64,000 nucleotides of DNA. Source: Cloacibacterium sp. TD35. Lineage in GTDB: Bacteria; Bacteroidota; Bacteroidia; Flavobacteriales; Weeksellaceae. Below the pieces are notes generated by a model. It saw nothing but the letters and a program-made list of their open reading frames with translations, was not told the DNA's origin and made no database searches. The stretch covers positions 1,184,001-1,248,000 of the forward strand of contig NZ_CP104850.1 of assembly GCF_028864635.1 (NCBI RefSeq), given 5' to 3'. The position numbers and the translations under genes are program-made. Positions 6,992 through 14,620 of this stretch are shown in pieces. Each line of letters starts with the position of its first letter. Position 1 is the first letter of the stretch.

Positions 6992-8116
6992 TTGATTTAC
7001 CTTCACATTCCTTTTTGCAAGCAGAAATGCAGTTATTGCAATTTTCATTTTTCTACTTCATTGAAGCAGAAAGACGAAATGATTTCGGCAATAAAAAAAG
7101 AAATTTTTCTAAGAAAAGAGGAGCTGGAAAACAAAACACTTTCGTCTCTGTATATAGGTGGTGGAACTCCGTCTATTCTTTCTGTGGACGAAATCAAATC
7201 TTTAATAGATGAGGTTTTGAAGTATTTTGAATTTGAAAAAAATATTGAAATCACGCTAGAAGCTAACCCTGATGATTTAGATAAAAATTTTCTGAAAGAT
7301 TTAGCCAAAACCGAAATCAATCGACTTTCTATAGGAACACAAAGTTTTTTTGAAGAAGATTTAAAGCTCATGAATCGTGCTCATAATGCTTCTGAAGCCG
7401 AAAGTTCTATCAAAAGAGCGCAGGATTTTGGCTTTGAAAATCTAAGTATTGATTTAATTTATGGTTCGCCAACTTCCAATTTTGAAATTTGGAAAGAAAA
7501 TCTTCAGAAAACCATAGAGCTTCAAGTTCCTCACATTTCTTCTTACGCATTGACCATCGAGCCCAAAACTGCTTTGAATGATTGGATTAAGAAAAATAAA
7601 ATCGCAGAACCGAAAGAAACAGAGCAAAATAAAGAGTTCTATTACATGTCTGATTTTCTAAAAGACAACGGTTTTATACATTACGAAATTTCTAATTTTG
7701 CTAAAAAAGATTTTGAATCGAAGCACAATTCAGCGTATTGGAAATACAAAGAATATCTGGGAATTGGGCCTTCTGCACATTCTTATAACGGTAGAAACGA
7801 GCGCAGTTGGAATGTTGCTAATAACACCATTTATATTAAAAATTTAGCAGAAAATATCCTTCCAAAAGAAACCGAAAAACTTTCTGAAAAAGACCAGTAC
7901 AATGAAATGCTCATGATTGGTCTCAGAACTATTTGGGGTGTAGATTTAGAAAAACTCAACGAAAAATTTTCTGATGAAATTTTAGAAATTTTTAAAAATA
8001 GCATTCAGCCAAAATTAGAAGAAGGAATTCTTGTTATAGAAGAAAATCACTTAAAAATTCCAGAAAAACATTGGTTTTTAGCAGATGGAATTGCTTCAGA
8101 CTTATTTATTTTATAA
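6992..8116 (+). CDS. hemW: Radical SAM heme chaperone HemW (CPO-like)
   Basis: 374 residues. The first residues are the radical SAM cluster motif IPFCKQKCSYCNFHF (C-x3-C-x2-C, Cys9/13/16), then the SAM-binding LYIGGGTPSIL (about 53-63) and EANPDD (about 89-94). HemW proteins resemble coproporphyrinogen III dehydrogenase but most act as heme chaperones to respiratory enzymes; the extra Cys of true HemN (CxxxCxxCxC) is replaced here by Phe (CNF), which favours HemW. The only usable start is TTG at 6992, immediately before the first strand, with no ATG upstream in frame. It could serve the NorCB-like heme proteins encoded near 58 kb, but that is inference. Confidence 0.92.
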   Translation: MIYLHIPFCKQKCSYCNFHFSTSLKQKDEMISAIKKEIFLRKEELENKTLSSLYIGGGTPSILSVDEIKSLIDEVLKYFEFEKNIEITLEANPDDLDKNFLKDLAKTEINRLSIGTQSFFEEDLKLMNRAHNASEAESSIKRAQDFGFENLSIDLIYGSPTSNFEIWKENLQKTIELQVPHISSYALTIEPKTALNDWIKKNKIAEPKETEQNKEFYYMSDFLKDNGFIHYEISNFAKKDFESKHNSAYWKYKEYLGIGPSAHSYNGRNERSWNVANNTIYIKNLAENILPKETEKLSEKDQYNEMLMIGLRTIWGVDLEKLNEKFSDEILEIFKNSIQPKLEEGILVIEENHLKIPEKHWFLADGIASDLFIL

Positions 8117-8120
8117 AAAA

Positions 8121-8155
8121 AATCTTGAATCTGAAATCTCAAGTCTCAAATCTTT
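8121..8155 (+). repeat. Degenerate heptamer array, 5 units (AATCTNA)
   Basis: AATCTTG, AATCTGA, AATCTCA, AGTCTCA, AATCTTT in strict 7-nt phase, starting just after the hemW stop and ending 2 nt before the murI -7 box. Confidence 0.75.
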
Positions 8156-8157
8156 AG

Positions 8158-8165
8158 TATTTTTG
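8158..8165 (+). promoter_or_regulatory. -7 box (TATTTTTG) of murI
   Basis: Exact TAnnTTTG. The predicted transcript start leaves a leader of about 13 nt before the TTG at 8182. Confidence 0.55.
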
Positions 8166-8181
8166 TAAAAATTTCAAGCCC

Positions 8182-9003
8182 TTGAAACCAGATTATTCTC
8201 ATCTTTCATCATTACAACCGATTGGGATTTTTGATTCCGGTGTTGGTGGACTTACCGTAGCCAAAGAAATAAAACGATTAATGCCGCACGAAAATTTTAT
8301 TTATTTCGGTGACACTGCACATTTACCTTACGGCGAAAAATCTAGAGAAGCGATTATCGGTTATTCTTTAAAAATCACAAAATTTTTATTAGAAAATAAT
8401 TGTAAAGCCATCGTTATTGCTTGTAATACGGCTACTGCAAACGCTTTGCAAGATGTGAAGGAATTGGTGGGAAATCAGGCTTTGGTTTTTGATGTTATTA
8501 ATCCAGTTGCAGAAAAAGTAGCTTTCGAAATTCACCAAAATGTAGGAGTTATTGCGACTAAGGCAACGGTAAATTCTGGCTTGTACAGAAAATCTATCAG
8601 AAAACTGAATAAATATATTCAAGTAGATGAATTGGCGACACCTTTATTGGTTCCTGCAATCGAAGAAGGTTTTGTAAATCATCCTATTACACATGCAATT
8701 ATTTATAACTATTTGAGCGACAAAAAGTTAAAAGATATAGAAACCCTTATTCTAGGTTGCACACATTATCCGCTTTTGATTGAAGAGATTAAAAAATATT
8801 ACGGAACCAGAGTAAGAGTAATTGATTCTCCTAAAATTGTGGCGAGTTATGTAAGGGATATTTTGAGTAAAAATGACTTGCTTAACCCTCAGCACGAGGA
8901 AGGAAACACAGAATTTTATCTTTCTGACATCACGAAAAACTTCGAGAAAATTTCGAAAAAATTCTTTGGGAATAAAATTAGTTTGGAGCTAAAAAAACTT
9001 TAG
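8182..9003 (+). CDS. murI: Glutamate racemase
   Basis: Interconverts L- and D-glutamate to supply D-Glu for peptidoglycan. 273 residues. Both catalytic cysteines are in place: VIACNTATANA (Cys81) and LILGCTHYPLL (Cys193). The N-terminal IGIFDSGVGGLTVAKEI and YFGDTAHLPYGEKS motifs (Asp-Ser and the PYG loop) are canonical. The start is TTG at 8182; no ATG occurs in frame before the first strand, and the promoter box just upstream supports it. It is convergent with rsmD, with 9 nt between the stops. Confidence 0.95.
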   Translation: MKPDYSHLSSLQPIGIFDSGVGGLTVAKEIKRLMPHENFIYFGDTAHLPYGEKSREAIIGYSLKITKFLLENNCKAIVIACNTATANALQDVKELVGNQALVFDVINPVAEKVAFEIHQNVGVIATKATVNSGLYRKSIRKLNKYIQVDELATPLLVPAIEEGFVNHPITHAIIYNYLSDKKLKDIETLILGCTHYPLLIEEIKKYYGTRVRVIDSPKIVASYVRDILSKNDLLNPQHEEGNTEFYLSDITKNFEKISKKFFGNKISLELKKL

Positions 9004-9012
9004 AATCTAAAA

Positions 9013-9588
9013 TTAAACTTCAGAGGTTTCCTCATTTTCTTTTGCTTCAAAGAAAGAAAAACTCACATTTCCGTATTTTCTTGTTTCGATTAATTGAGGA
9101 TGCTCTAATTTCATTTTAGATTGATGTTCTAAAACAAAAGTTCCGTTTTCTTTTAAGAAATTATTATTTAGAACTAAAGAAATCAGTTCATTGTATTTTT
9201 TTTCTTCTAATTCAAAAGGTGGATCTGCAAAAACAATGTCAAAAGTTTTCTTGGATCTGTTTTTCTTTAACCATTCAAAAACATCACCACGCTGTACATT
9301 AATTTGAAGCGCCATTTCTAGTTCTGCAGCAGTAGAATTAATAAAAGCCGCATGTTTAGGATTCATTTCTACAGCGGTAACGTCTTTACAATCTCTAGAG
9401 GCAAACTCTAAACTGATAGAGCCAATTCCTGCAAAAAGGTCTAAAACTGAGCAAAATTCTACTTCGTGACGATTCGCCAAAATGCTGAAAAGTGCTTCTT
9501 TAGCAAAGTCTGTGGTAGGTCTTACATCGAAATTTTTAGGCGCAGAAATTCTTTTTGCTTTCCATTTGCCAGAGATAATTCTATACAT
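9013..9588 (-). CDS. rsmD: RsmD-family 16S rRNA guanine-N2 methyltransferase
   Basis: Methylates a guanine of 16S rRNA (G966 in E. coli) with SAM. 191 residues. N-terminal MYRIISGKWKAKRISAP and RPTTDFAKEALFSIL are typical of the family; the SAM-binding loop is VLDLFAGIGSISLEFASR (about 48-65) and the catalytic N-methylase motif is FADPPFE (about 118-124). The gene follows the DUF3822 gene on the same strand with 24 nt between, an arrangement I associate with Flavobacteriia. Start ATG at 9588. Confidence 0.93.
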   Translation of the reverse strand: MYRIISGKWKAKRISAPKNFDVRPTTDFAKEALFSILANRHEVEFCSVLDLFAGIGSISLEFASRDCKDVTAVEMNPKHAAFINSTAAELEMALQINVQRGDVFEWLKKNRSKKTFDIVFADPPFELEEKKYNELISLVLNNNFLKENGTFVLEHQSKMKLEHPQLIETRKYGNVSFSFFEAKENEETSEV

Positions 9589-9612
9589 GGTTGTTTTTTG
9601 ATAAATGATTTT

Positions 9613-10329
9613 TTAAGAAAGAACAAAATTCTTTTTTGGAGCGTTGTCAAAATGAACTTTAATATTTTTAACAAACTTTCTCAATTCTGAAATAAAGGTT
9701 TCGTTTTCGTGAGTTTCTCCATAAATATGAAAATACGTTTCTGCGGTTCCAAAATTTATTTTGCTCAAAGAAAACATAATAAAATACAAGAAATCTACTT
9801 CAGAATCAGAATCTAAGTTATTGTAAAGTGCCACTTTTTTATTTTCAAAAGCGAAAAATTCTACTTGATGATGATATAGATTGATATGAATTTCTTTGTG
9901 GTTTTTAACAGTTAAAGCATTTAAAAATTTTTCGCCAGAGAAATTAAATTTCGTGGGTAATTTTTTTGCTTTAATTTTTTGGTAAAAATGCTTTGGAAAA
10001 GTGTAGTAAAATTGCACCGCAAATTTTTTGTTCACAGAAAGCATCAATTCTTCATTAGCTTCATCTACAGGAGCGTTATAAGAAATCAGTTTATAGCCCA
10101 ACTCGTGCTCTGTAAGACTATCTGGAGTAAGCGAAAAATGATTGAGTGCAGAAATTACTTCTATTTCTTTATAGTCATCAAATTTTAAAACTTCATCTAG
10201 TTTTTCTTCTACCAAATGAGGCGAAGTTTCTTCTGTTACGAAATAAAATGCTTCTTCTAGCACTGATTTTCCTTTAGAAATGTGCCATTGTAAACCATCT
10301 TTGGTGAAAAGTAAAGAAAGTTTTTTCAT
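9613..10329 (-). CDS. DUF3822 family protein
   Basis: 238 residues, no signal peptide or membrane helix. Overall sequence and its place directly before rsmD match the DUF3822 family of Bacteroidota, which is thought to have an actin/ASKHA-like fold; catalytic residues are not established. Landmarks include LGYKLISYNAPVDEANEELMLS (about 84-105) and a C-terminal TYFHIYGET segment. Function unknown; co-transcription with rsmD suggests a link to RNA modification or ribosome assembly, which is only inference. A TACCTTTG box lies 20 nt before the ATG. Confidence 0.8.
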   Translation of the reverse strand: MKKLSLLFTKDGLQWHISKGKSVLEEAFYFVTEETSPHLVEEKLDEVLKFDDYKEIEVISALNHFSLTPDSLTEHELGYKLISYNAPVDEANEELMLSVNKKFAVQFYYTFPKHFYQKIKAKKLPTKFNFSGEKFLNALTVKNHKEIHINLYHHQVEFFAFENKKVALYNNLDSDSEVDFLYFIMFSLSKINFGTAETYFHIYGETHENETFISELRKFVKNIKVHFDNAPKKNFVLS

Positions 10330-10348
10330 AGTTTTTTACCAATAAATG

Positions 10349-10356
10349 CAAAGGTA
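10349..10356 (-). promoter_or_regulatory. -7 box (TACCTTTG) of the DUF3822-rsmD operon
   Basis: Exact TAnnTTTG on the minus strand followed by CA. It is back to back with the DUF6370 box at 10370-10377, 13 nt apart. Confidence 0.6.
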
Positions 10357-10369
10357 TTGATTTTTAAAC

Positions 10370-10377
10370 TATTTTTG
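10370..10377 (+). promoter_or_regulatory. -7 box (TATTTTTG) of the DUF6370 gene
   Basis: Exact TAnnTTTG, 18 nt before the ATG at 10396. Confidence 0.55.
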
Positions 10378-10395
10378 AAAGATAGTTAATGTAAT

Positions 10396-10713
10396 ATGAA
10401 AAATCTCGTTTTATTTATTGCACTTTTGAGTTTCACTTTTGGATTCTCTCAAGAGAAAAAGAAGCAAGTCGTAGAAGCAGCTTGCGGACAATGTCAGTTC
10501 AAAATGAAAGATAAAAAAGGTTGTGATTTAGCGGTAAGAATTGACGGGAAAAGTTATTTTGTAGAAGGTACTAAAATTAATGACCACGGAGACGCTCATG
10601 CTGACGACGGTTTTTGCAATGCGATCAAAAAAGCAGAAGTCATCGGCGAAGTAAAGGATGGGAAATTTGTGGTAAGTTATTTCAAATTACTGCCTAATTC
10701 TACAAAAAAGTAA
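10396..10713 (+). CDS. DUF6370 family secreted protein
   Basis: 105 residues with a clear Sec signal peptide (MKNLVLFIALLSFTFGFSQ, cleavage about 19). The mature domain carries four cysteines: AACGQCQFKMKDKKGCDLAV (Cys at about 30, 33 and 42) and GFCNAI (about 74). It also has a DHGDAHADDG acidic/His segment (about 63-72). The spacing suggests a small disulfide-bonded or metal-binding periplasmic domain. The family is common in Bacteroidota and is uncharacterised. The end overlaps by 14 nt the end of the convergent Smr gene. Confidence 0.8.
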   Translation: MKNLVLFIALLSFTFGFSQEKKKQVVEAACGQCQFKMKDKKGCDLAVRIDGKSYFVEGTKINDHGDAHADDGFCNAIKKAEVIGEVKDGKFVVSYFKLLPNSTKK

Positions 10714-11194
10714 CCAAGACATTTCCCGTGCTGTGATAGAAAAAATCATGGTCTTCGTATTCTATTCCAGCGAAACCTTGTAAAACTTCGTGCACCATAT
10801 TTTGCAAAACTCCATCTCCAATTCCGTGGATGATGTTTAGTTTTTTAATGTTATTGCTTCTGCAATATTCTAATTTTTCAATGAGTTTTTCTCGCTGAAT
10901 CATCAATCTTTCCCAAGATTCAAAATCTTGAGGATTATTGACCAACTTTTCGAAATGTAAATCGATGGACTGCGGTTTATTTTGATTTTTTTTAGAAATT
11001 TTGGTAGACGTTTCCTTTTTTGCAGTGATAGAAATATCATCATAAATATTATGATTGTGGAGTACGACTTTTCTTTTTTCAATGTCATAATGAAAACCGT
11101 GTTCGTCTTCTATTTGCACCATATTTCCTTTGAAAGCAGAAATTTTCCCTTTCAAATCATCATCTATCACCGAAACTAAATCGCCTATTTTCAC
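10700..11194 (-). CDS. Smr-domain protein (DUF2027-like)
   Basis: 164 residues. N-terminal beta-rich module (about 1-45, KIGDLVSVIDDDLKGKISAF) resembling a KOW/tudor-like fold, a Lys/Ser-rich linker, then a C-terminal Smr domain (about 75-164) with the signature IDLHFEKL (D-L-H) and the glycine motif LNIIHGIGDGVLQ (about 119-131). Smr domains are nicking endonucleases or RNA-binding modules related to the C-terminus of MutS2; the DLH and HGxG motifs are intact. The true partner is unknown. It lies 44 nt downstream of the phosphoesterase gene on the same strand and has no obvious promoter of its own, so the two are probably one operon. Confidence 0.85.
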   Translation of the reverse strand: MKIGDLVSVIDDDLKGKISAFKGNMVQIEDEHGFHYDIEKRKVVLHNHNIYDDISITAKKETSTKISKKNQNKPQSIDLHFEKLVNNPQDFESWERLMIQREKLIEKLEYCRSNNIKKLNIIHGIGDGVLQNMVHEVLQGFAGIEYEDHDFFYHSTGNVLVTFL

Positions 11195-11222
11195 AATCTT
11201 TGATTGTTTTATTTTTAAAAAT

Positions 11223-11257
11223 TAATTCCTAAATCCTTTTACCTAATTCCTAATTCC
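11223..11257 (-). repeat. Degenerate heptamer array, 5 units (TAATTCC)
   Basis: TAATTCC, TAAATCC, TTTTACC, TAATTCC, TAATTCC in strict 7-nt phase (plus-strand reading). It spans the stop codon and last codons of the phosphoesterase gene. Confidence 0.75.
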
Positions 11258-11733
11258 ACCACTTCTAGATTTTCAATTTTCTCGCCGTTAATTTCAAATC
11301 TCAGCATAGTTCTCATTTTATGCCAACCATGTTTTCCAGCAGCGCCAGGGTTGAGATGCAGAATTTCTAGCTCTTTATCATACATTACTTTTAATATGTG
11401 AGAATGCCCAGAAATAAAAATTTGAGGTTTTTCTTCCTTTAATATTTGCTTCACTCGCGGTGCATATTTATTAGGGTATCCGCCAATGTGAATCATCACT
11501 ACTTTTACTTTTTCATACTCGAAAACATTTATTTCTGGGAATTCAGCTCTTATTTTTGCCTCGTCTATATTCCCGAAAACACCTCGTAATGTTCCTGCTT
11601 TTTTCAGTTCGTCTATCACTTCTAAATTTCCGAAATCACCAGCATGCCAAATTTCATCAGCATTTTTAGCATATTCTAAAATTCTATCATCTATATAAGA
11701 ATGGGTGTCGGAAAGTAGAAGGATTCTTTTCAA
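11239..11733 (-). CDS. YfcE/MJ0936-type metallophosphoesterase
   Basis: 164 residues from a TTG at 11733. Metal-binding motifs of the calcineurin-like fold are all present: LLLSDTHSYID (D-x-H), EIWHAGDFGN (GD), VFGNIDE (GN-x-D), VVMIHIGGYP (H) and IFISGHSHILK (GHSH), then HLNPGAAGKHG. This is the short bacterial phosphodiesterase family. An open frame continues 41 codons upstream to 11856, but that would run through truA and both promoters; family length and the first strand (KRILLLSDTHS) favour TTG. The last codons lie in a heptamer array. Confidence 0.88.
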   Translation of the reverse strand: MKRILLLSDTHSYIDDRILEYAKNADEIWHAGDFGNLEVIDELKKAGTLRGVFGNIDEAKIRAEFPEINVFEYEKVKVVMIHIGGYPNKYAPRVKQILKEEKPQIFISGHSHILKVMYDKELEILHLNPGAAGKHGWHKMRTMLRFEINGEKIENLEVVELGIR

Positions 11734-11740
11734 AAAAATG

Positions 11741-11748
11741 TATTTTTG
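11741..11748 (+). promoter_or_regulatory. -7 box (TATTTTTG) of truA
   Basis: Exact TAnnTTTG followed by CA, 27 nt before the TTG at 11776. It faces an identical box on the other strand 13 nt away. Confidence 0.6.
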
Positions 11749-11761
11749 CAGTTGAATTCCA

Positions 11762-11769
11762 CAAAAATA
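11762..11769 (-). promoter_or_regulatory. -7 box (TATTTTTG) of the phosphoesterase-Smr operon
   Basis: Exact TAnnTTTG on the minus strand, 28 nt before the TTG at 11733. Together with 11741-11748 it makes an inverted repeat in which each box lies in the other transcript's leader. Confidence 0.55.
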
Positions 11770-11775
11770 TAAAAA

Positions 11776-12507
11776 TTGCGTTACTTTATTGAGTTTTCCT
11801 ATAATGGTTCTACGTTTTTTGGCTATCAAATTCAGCCAAATGAGATTTCTGTGCAAGAAGAATTAGAGAAAGCACTTTCAATAATTCTGCGAACTGAAAT
11901 TAAAACTACGGGAGCAGGAAGAACAGACACTGGAGTTCACGCCAAAAAAATGTTTGCACATTTTGATTTTGATGGAGAAATTTCTGAGAAATTAGTTCAT
12001 CAACTGAATTCTTTTCTTCCGCCAAGTATTGCGATAAAGAGGATTTTTGAGGTAAAAGAAGATTTTCACGCGAGATTTTCAGCAAAATACAGAACGTATG
12101 AATATTATATTTCGCTAGAGAAAAATCCTTTTTCTGAAAAATTTGCATGGCAACATTGGAGAAAATCTCTAGATATAGAAAAAATGAATGAAGCTTGCAA
12201 AATTCTTTTTGAGTACGAAGATTTCGGGAGTTTTGCAAAAGTGGGAGCAGATAATAAAACCAATATTTGTAAAATCTATCGCGCAAATTGGGAACAAAAC
12301 GGAAATGAACTTAAATTTACCATCTCTGCGGATAGATTTCTCAGAAATATGGTTCGTGCTATTGTAGGAACCATGGTAGAAATAGGCAGTGGAAAACTAA
12401 AACCTGCCGATTTAAGAAATGTGATAGAAGCTAAAAATAGAGGTGTTGCAGGTACTTCTGCGCCAGCTCATGCATTATTTTTGGTAGATGTAGGATACGA
12501 TTTTTAA
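11776..12507 (+). CDS. truA: tRNA pseudouridine(38-40) synthase
   Basis: Modifies uridines 38-40 in the anticodon arm of tRNAs. 243 residues, typical. The catalytic motif TGAGRTDTGVHA gives nucleophile Asp51. Other landmarks are the opening RYFIEFSYNGSTFFGYQ, FHARFSAKYRTYEYYI (about 97-112) and RFLRNMVRAIVGTMVEIGSGK (about 194-214). The start is TTG at 11776, since the first strand begins immediately after it and no ATG precedes it in frame. It is followed by the ABC exporter after only 7 nt, so they form one transcript. Confidence 0.94.
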   Translation: MRYFIEFSYNGSTFFGYQIQPNEISVQEELEKALSIILRTEIKTTGAGRTDTGVHAKKMFAHFDFDGEISEKLVHQLNSFLPPSIAIKRIFEVKEDFHARFSAKYRTYEYYISLEKNPFSEKFAWQHWRKSLDIEKMNEACKILFEYEDFGSFAKVGADNKTNICKIYRANWEQNGNELKFTISADRFLRNMVRAIVGTMVEIGSGKLKPADLRNVIEAKNRGVAGTSAPAHALFLVDVGYDF

Positions 12508-12514
12508 AAAAATT

Positions 12515-14266
12515 ATGAACAAAAAACCAACCACCAGCAATATAATTCAACGTCTTTTTTTCATAGGAATGAAATTTAGAACGTGGTTTATTTTAGCCCT
12601 AATTATTTCTATTGTATTAGCAATAGTTTCGGTGTATAGACCTATTCTCACTCAGCAGATTGTAGATATTGATATCCTGAAACTGAAAGACAATACCATC
12701 TTGATGAAGGATATTTATTTCTTAATCGGTTTGGTAGTAGCAGAAACTATTTTGAATTTTTTCCTTGTTTTTCTTTCTAATTATATCGCACAAAATGTAA
12801 TTAGAGACATCAGAGAAAGACTTTATCATAAACTCATTTATTTTAAAACTTCTTTTTTTGATAAAACAGCCATCGGAAATTTAGTGACTAGAGCGGTTGG
12901 AGATGTAGAAACCATTGCTACAGTTTATACGGATGGATTTTTGATGGTTTTCGGAGATATTTTGAAAGTGGTTTTCGTTTTGGTAGCGATGTTTCAGGTG
13001 AATACTGAGCTCAGTTATATTTCGCTTACCATTTTACCTATCATGTTGGTGATTACAAGGTTTTTCCAGAAAAAATTAAGAAAAGCATTTGGTGACGAAA
13101 GAGCTTGGACTTCTACTCAAAACAGTTTCGTGCAAGAAAGACTTTCGGGAATGTCACTCATTCAAGTTTTTAATAGACAAGAAGCAGAATTTAAGAAATT
13201 TGATGATATTAATGTCAATTTAAAAGCAGCTTTACTGAAAACGGTTTTCTATTTTTCATTGTTTTTCCCTGTAGTGGAACTGATTTCTTCTGTTTTTATA
13301 GGGCTGATTCTTTTTGTAGCAGGATATAATGCATTGACGGCGAGAGATATTTCTCCAGGGAGTATTATGGCATTTATTCAATTTATTAATATGCTCATTC
13401 GTCCTTTAAGACAAATTGCCGATAGATTTAATAATATTCAGCGTGGTTTGGTAGGCGCAGAAAGAGTTTTAGGAATAATGGACGAAGAAAACTCGATGCC
13501 GAATCTCGGTACCATCAAAAAAGACCATATCGAAGGAAAAATAGAATTCAGAGATGTGAGATTTTCTTACGACGAAAAGCAAGAAGTTCTAAAAGGAGTA
13601 AATTTCAAAGTAAATCCAGGCGAAACAGTTGCAATTGTTGGGGCAACAGGTGCTGGAAAATCTACGATTATTCAGTTGATTACAAGATTTTATGATATTA
13701 ACTCAGGTAAAATTTTACTGGATGATATTGATATCAGAGATTATGAATTGTACGATTTGCGAAGTAAAGTAGGAGTAGTTCTGCAAGATGTTTTCCTTTT
13801 CCATGGTAGTATTTATGAAAATCTTACTTTGGGGGACACTATTCCGCTTGAAAAAATTAAAAAAATTGCCCAAGATATAGAAGTAGATGAATTTATTGAG
13901 CGATTACCGGAAGGTTATGATTTTGTAGTAAGCGAGAGAGGAAGCAGTATTTCTCTCGGTCAGAGACAGTTATTATCTTTCTTAAGAGCTTATCTTTCTG
14001 ATCCTAAGATTTTGATTTTAGACGAGGCTACTTCTTCCATAGACCCAGAAAGTGAAAAATTGATACAGAAAGCTACTGAAAAAATTACCCAAAACAGAAC
14101 TTCAATTATCATTGCACACCGATTGTCAACCATAGAAAAAGCGGATAAAATTCTCGTGATGGATTCTGGTAAAGTGGTAGAAGAAGGCAAGCACGATGAG
14201 TTGCTTTCTAAAAACGGATATTATGCAAATCTGTATAAAGCACAACTTCACAAAGAAATTTTTTAA
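12515..14266 (+). CDS. ABC transporter, fused permease and ATP-binding domains
   Basis: 583 residues, the layout of a half-size type IV ABC exporter that acts as a dimer. Six membrane helices (about 20-320), then the nucleotide-binding domain with Walker A VGATGAGKSTI (about 375-385), signature SISLGQRQLLSF (an LGQRQ variant of LSGGQ), Walker B ILILDEATSSIDPESE and the H-loop IIAHRLSTIE. It resembles the MdlB/YheH and MsbA-like multidrug or lipid exporters. Substrate cannot be deduced. Translationally close to truA, followed by rpsU with its own promoter. Confidence 0.92.
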   Translation: MNKKPTTSNIIQRLFFIGMKFRTWFILALIISIVLAIVSVYRPILTQQIVDIDILKLKDNTILMKDIYFLIGLVVAETILNFFLVFLSNYIAQNVIRDIRERLYHKLIYFKTSFFDKTAIGNLVTRAVGDVETIATVYTDGFLMVFGDILKVVFVLVAMFQVNTELSYISLTILPIMLVITRFFQKKLRKAFGDERAWTSTQNSFVQERLSGMSLIQVFNRQEAEFKKFDDINVNLKAALLKTVFYFSLFFPVVELISSVFIGLILFVAGYNALTARDISPGSIMAFIQFINMLIRPLRQIADRFNNIQRGLVGAERVLGIMDEENSMPNLGTIKKDHIEGKIEFRDVRFSYDEKQEVLKGVNFKVNPGETVAIVGATGAGKSTIIQLITRFYDINSGKILLDDIDIRDYELYDLRSKVGVVLQDVFLFHGSIYENLTLGDTIPLEKIKKIAQDIEVDEFIERLPEGYDFVVSERGSSISLGQRQLLSFLRAYLSDPKILILDEATSSIDPESEKLIQKATEKITQNRTSIIIAHRLSTIEKADKILVMDSGKVVEEGKHDELLSKNGYYANLYKAQLHKEIF

Positions 14267-14281
14267 TTTTTATGATTAAAT

Positions 14282-14312
14282 TTTGTTGGGTTTAAAAATT
14301 TTTATACTTTTG
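14282..14312 (+). promoter_or_regulatory. Promoter of rpsU (TTTG -19- TACTTTTG)
   Basis: A -33 TTTG at 14282-14285, 19 nt, then TACTTTTG at 14305-14312. This is one of the few promoters in the window with both elements at good spacing. Confidence 0.65.
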
Positions 14313-14336
14313 CAACCACAAAATGAGATGTAATAT

Positions 14337-14534
14337 ATGTTAATAATTCCAGTAAAAGACGGAGAGTCTATCGACAGAGCACTTAAAAAGTATAAAAGAA
14401 AATTTGATAAAACTGGTGTTGTAAGGGCATTAAGAGCTAGACAACAGTTTACAAAACCTTCTGTAACTTTTAGACAATCAAAGCTAAAAGCAGCTCATAA
14501 GCAAAGAGAATTAAGCAAAGAAGAACAAGCTTAA
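14337..14534 (+). CDS. rpsU: 30S ribosomal protein S21
   Basis: 65 residues, small-subunit protein involved in translation initiation. Opening LIIPVKDGESIDRALKKYKRKFDKTGVVRALRARQQF is the S21 signature, followed by the basic FTKPSVTFRQSKLKAAHKQR tail. In Bacteroidota S21 has been linked to sequestering the 16S anti-Shine-Dalgarno, which fits the near absence of Shine-Dalgarno sequences here (family knowledge, not shown by this sequence). Own promoter and terminator. Confidence 0.96.
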   Translation: MLIIPVKDGESIDRALKKYKRKFDKTGVVRALRARQQFTKPSVTFRQSKLKAAHKQRELSKEEQA

Positions 14535-14558
14535 TTAGTTTTTCTTTAAAAAAATATC

Positions 14559-14599
14559 AAAATCACTTTTCAAATTCTTATATTTGAGAAGTGATTTTT
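14559..14599 (+). terminator. Intrinsic terminator of rpsU
   Basis: 16-nt arms 14559-14574 and 14583-14598 (one G-T pair) around an 8-nt loop, then T-rich DNA. The xerC -7 box lies across its loop and right arm. Confidence 0.8.
14579..14586 (+). promoter_or_regulatory. -7 box (TATATTTG) of xerC, inside the rpsU terminator
   Basis: Exact TAnnTTTG, 34 nt before the ATG at 14621, built into the loop and 3' arm of the preceding terminator. Confidence 0.5.
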
Positions 14600-14620
14600 A
14601 TTTTATATACCTATTGATTC

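Noticed and set aside
11734-11856. 41-residue N-terminal extension of the phosphoesterase
   Set aside because: It would run antisense through truA and both promoters; the phosphoesterase fold begins at KRILLLSDTHS.
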